Notes under the pieces: model-generated
What the model was told of the DNA's origin: nothing
The model's input: the letters and a program-made list of their open reading frames with translations, nothing else
The model's database searches: none
Part shown: piece by piece, positions 35,891 through 64,000 of the stretch
Layout of the letters: each line of letters starts with the position of its first letter
Numbering within the stretch: the first letter of the stretch is position 1
From: Formicarius rufipectus
Lineage: Eukaryota; Chordata; Aves; Passeriformes; Formicariidae
Direction: 5' to 3'
Length of the DNA: 64,000 bases
Assembly: GCA_013399695.1 (NCBI GenBank)
Contig: VXAU01004736.1
Span: 1 to 64,000 of the forward strand
Program-made: the position numbers and the translations under genes

Positions 35891-36051
35891 NNNNNNNNNN
35901 NNNNNNNNNNNNNNNNNNNNNNNNNNNNNNNNNNNNNNNNNNNNNNNNNNNNNNNNNNNNNNNNNNNNNNNNNNNNNNNNNNNNNNNNNNNNNNNNNNNN
36001 NNNNNNNNNNNNNNNNNNNNNNNNNNNNNNNNNNNNNNNNNNNNNNNNNNN
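35891..36051. other. Assembly gap (161 N) in CpG island
   Basis: 161 consecutive N bounded by GC-only sequence, with a C-run immediately after (36053 onward). CUL4A coding exon 1 (initiator Met and the KKLVIKNF-like segment) is not in the sequence on either side and most probably lies here. Confidence 0.95.
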
Positions 36052-36375
36052 GCCCCCCCCCCCCCGCGGCCCGGCCGGCCGGCCCCCGCCGCTGTCAGGC
36101 GGCCCGCGCCTTATCGCAGCGAGCGGGGGCGGCTGCCCCGGGCGATAGCGCGCCCGTGCCGGGGCTCCCGGGCACCGACACGCGTGGGGGACGCGGCACC
36201 AGCGGGCAGGGAGCCACCTGGGTGTCAGCGCTGGTCAGAGCCAGGCGACGGGGAGTGTCTCGCCAGAAGTAACACGGGCGGCGAACGCGGCAGCCCGGGG
36301 GTCAAATGCGTCGCACAAAGGTTTGGTCGCCTCGGGTGAAATTGGTGACCCCTGTGGAAATGGCAGGGGTACACA

Positions 36376-36376
36376 N
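36376..36376. other. Single ambiguous base
   Basis: One N inside a near-duplicated stretch: 'gtggaaatggcaggg' occurs at about 36353 and again at about 36378. It is probably a small unresolved tandem duplication. Confidence 0.7.
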
Positions 36377-36481
36377 TGTGGAAATGGCAGGGTTACACAG
36401 CGTGGCTTTGCAGGGTGAGCGACATCGCTGCAGGCTCCGCTTGGGGGGCTGTTCCTCAACTACTTGTGTCTTACTTCACAG

Positions 36482-63864
<27,383 letters not shown>

Positions 63865-64000
63865 GTAAGTGTTTCAGATGTGTTAAATTTGTATTTCTTT
63901 TTGTCAATTAAATTGGAATTATTTTCTCATGCTTTTAAGACATGACAAGCCAGATGTTAAGTAATAAACTCTTACTTAATACTTAACTATAAATATATAT

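Larger units (their letters stand above)
35075..36450. promoter_or_regulatory. CpG island / bidirectional PCID2-CUL4A promoter
   Basis: Dense CpG and GC-rich DNA between the divergent PCID2 ATG (35073) and CUL4A exon 2 (36482), unlike the AT-rich flanks. Visible candidate sites: ETS-type CCGGAA (35116-35121) and TTCCGG (35134-35139), an E-box CACGTG (35156-35161), CCAAT (35206-35210), a GC box GGGCGGGGCC (35224-35233) and a YY1-like GCCATCTTG (35793-35801). No TATA box was seen. Head-to-head housekeeping genes commonly share such islands. Exact start sites are not determinable, and part of the island is missing in an N gap. Large open frames here, including one running through the Ns, reflect GC richness and are not genes. 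Confidence 0.85.

Noticed and set aside
35519..36148. 209-codon frame through the promoter and N gap
   Set aside because: It is open because of GC richness and because the Ns hide stops; there is no similarity to cullin or PCID2, and a frame crossing an unknown-length gap has no meaning.

Overview
This is vertebrate nuclear DNA, most likely from a bird. The evidence is long introns with small phased exons, several CR1 retrotransposon fragments ending in the ATTCTATGA-type tail, avian-style retroviral LTRs and a short GC-rich CpG island. Three protein-coding genes can be assembled exon by exon: PROZ (+), PCID2 (-) and CUL4A (+). This is the order found around human 13q34 and its vertebrate counterparts. 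Species cannot be fixed from the sequence alone.

Layout. Bases 1 to about 12.7 kb hold no recognisable gene, only a CR1 scrap, a GTGAC minisatellite and a long unassigned ORF. By synteny this is the 5' flank or first intron of PROZ. PROZ exons 2-8 lie at 13755-22679; the signal-peptide exon was not found with confidence. PROZ and PCID2 converge tail to tail, with stop codons 1.3 kb apart. PCID2 is complete: 14 coding exons on the minus strand at 23989-35073, adding to exactly 399 codons plus stop with every phase matching. A CpG island at about 35.08-36.45 kb separates the divergent PCID2 and CUL4A genes and carries an assembly gap (35891-36051) in which CUL4A coding exon 1 probably lies. CUL4A exons 2-13 run from 36482 to 63864, and the gene continues beyond the window.

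Functions. PROZ is a vitamin K-dependent plasma pseudoprotease, a cofactor for the serpin that inhibits factor Xa. PCID2 is the PCI-domain subunit of the TREX-2 mRNA-export complex. CUL4A is the scaffold of CRL4 (DDB1-CUL4-RBX1) ubiquitin ligases. PCID2 and CUL4A probably share a bidirectional housekeeping promoter.

Most striking observation: the two divergent neighbours PCID2 and CUL4A each contain one minor-spliceosome (U12-type) AT-AC intron. Both start with the same ATATCCTTTT donor, both sit in phase 2, and each is the only non-GT-AG junction in its gene. Other points of note are the loss of catalytic His and Ser in PROZ, an internally deleted CR1, a clean solo LTR with a 5-bp target duplication inside CUL4A, and an unexplained 311-codon ORF at 8368-9303.
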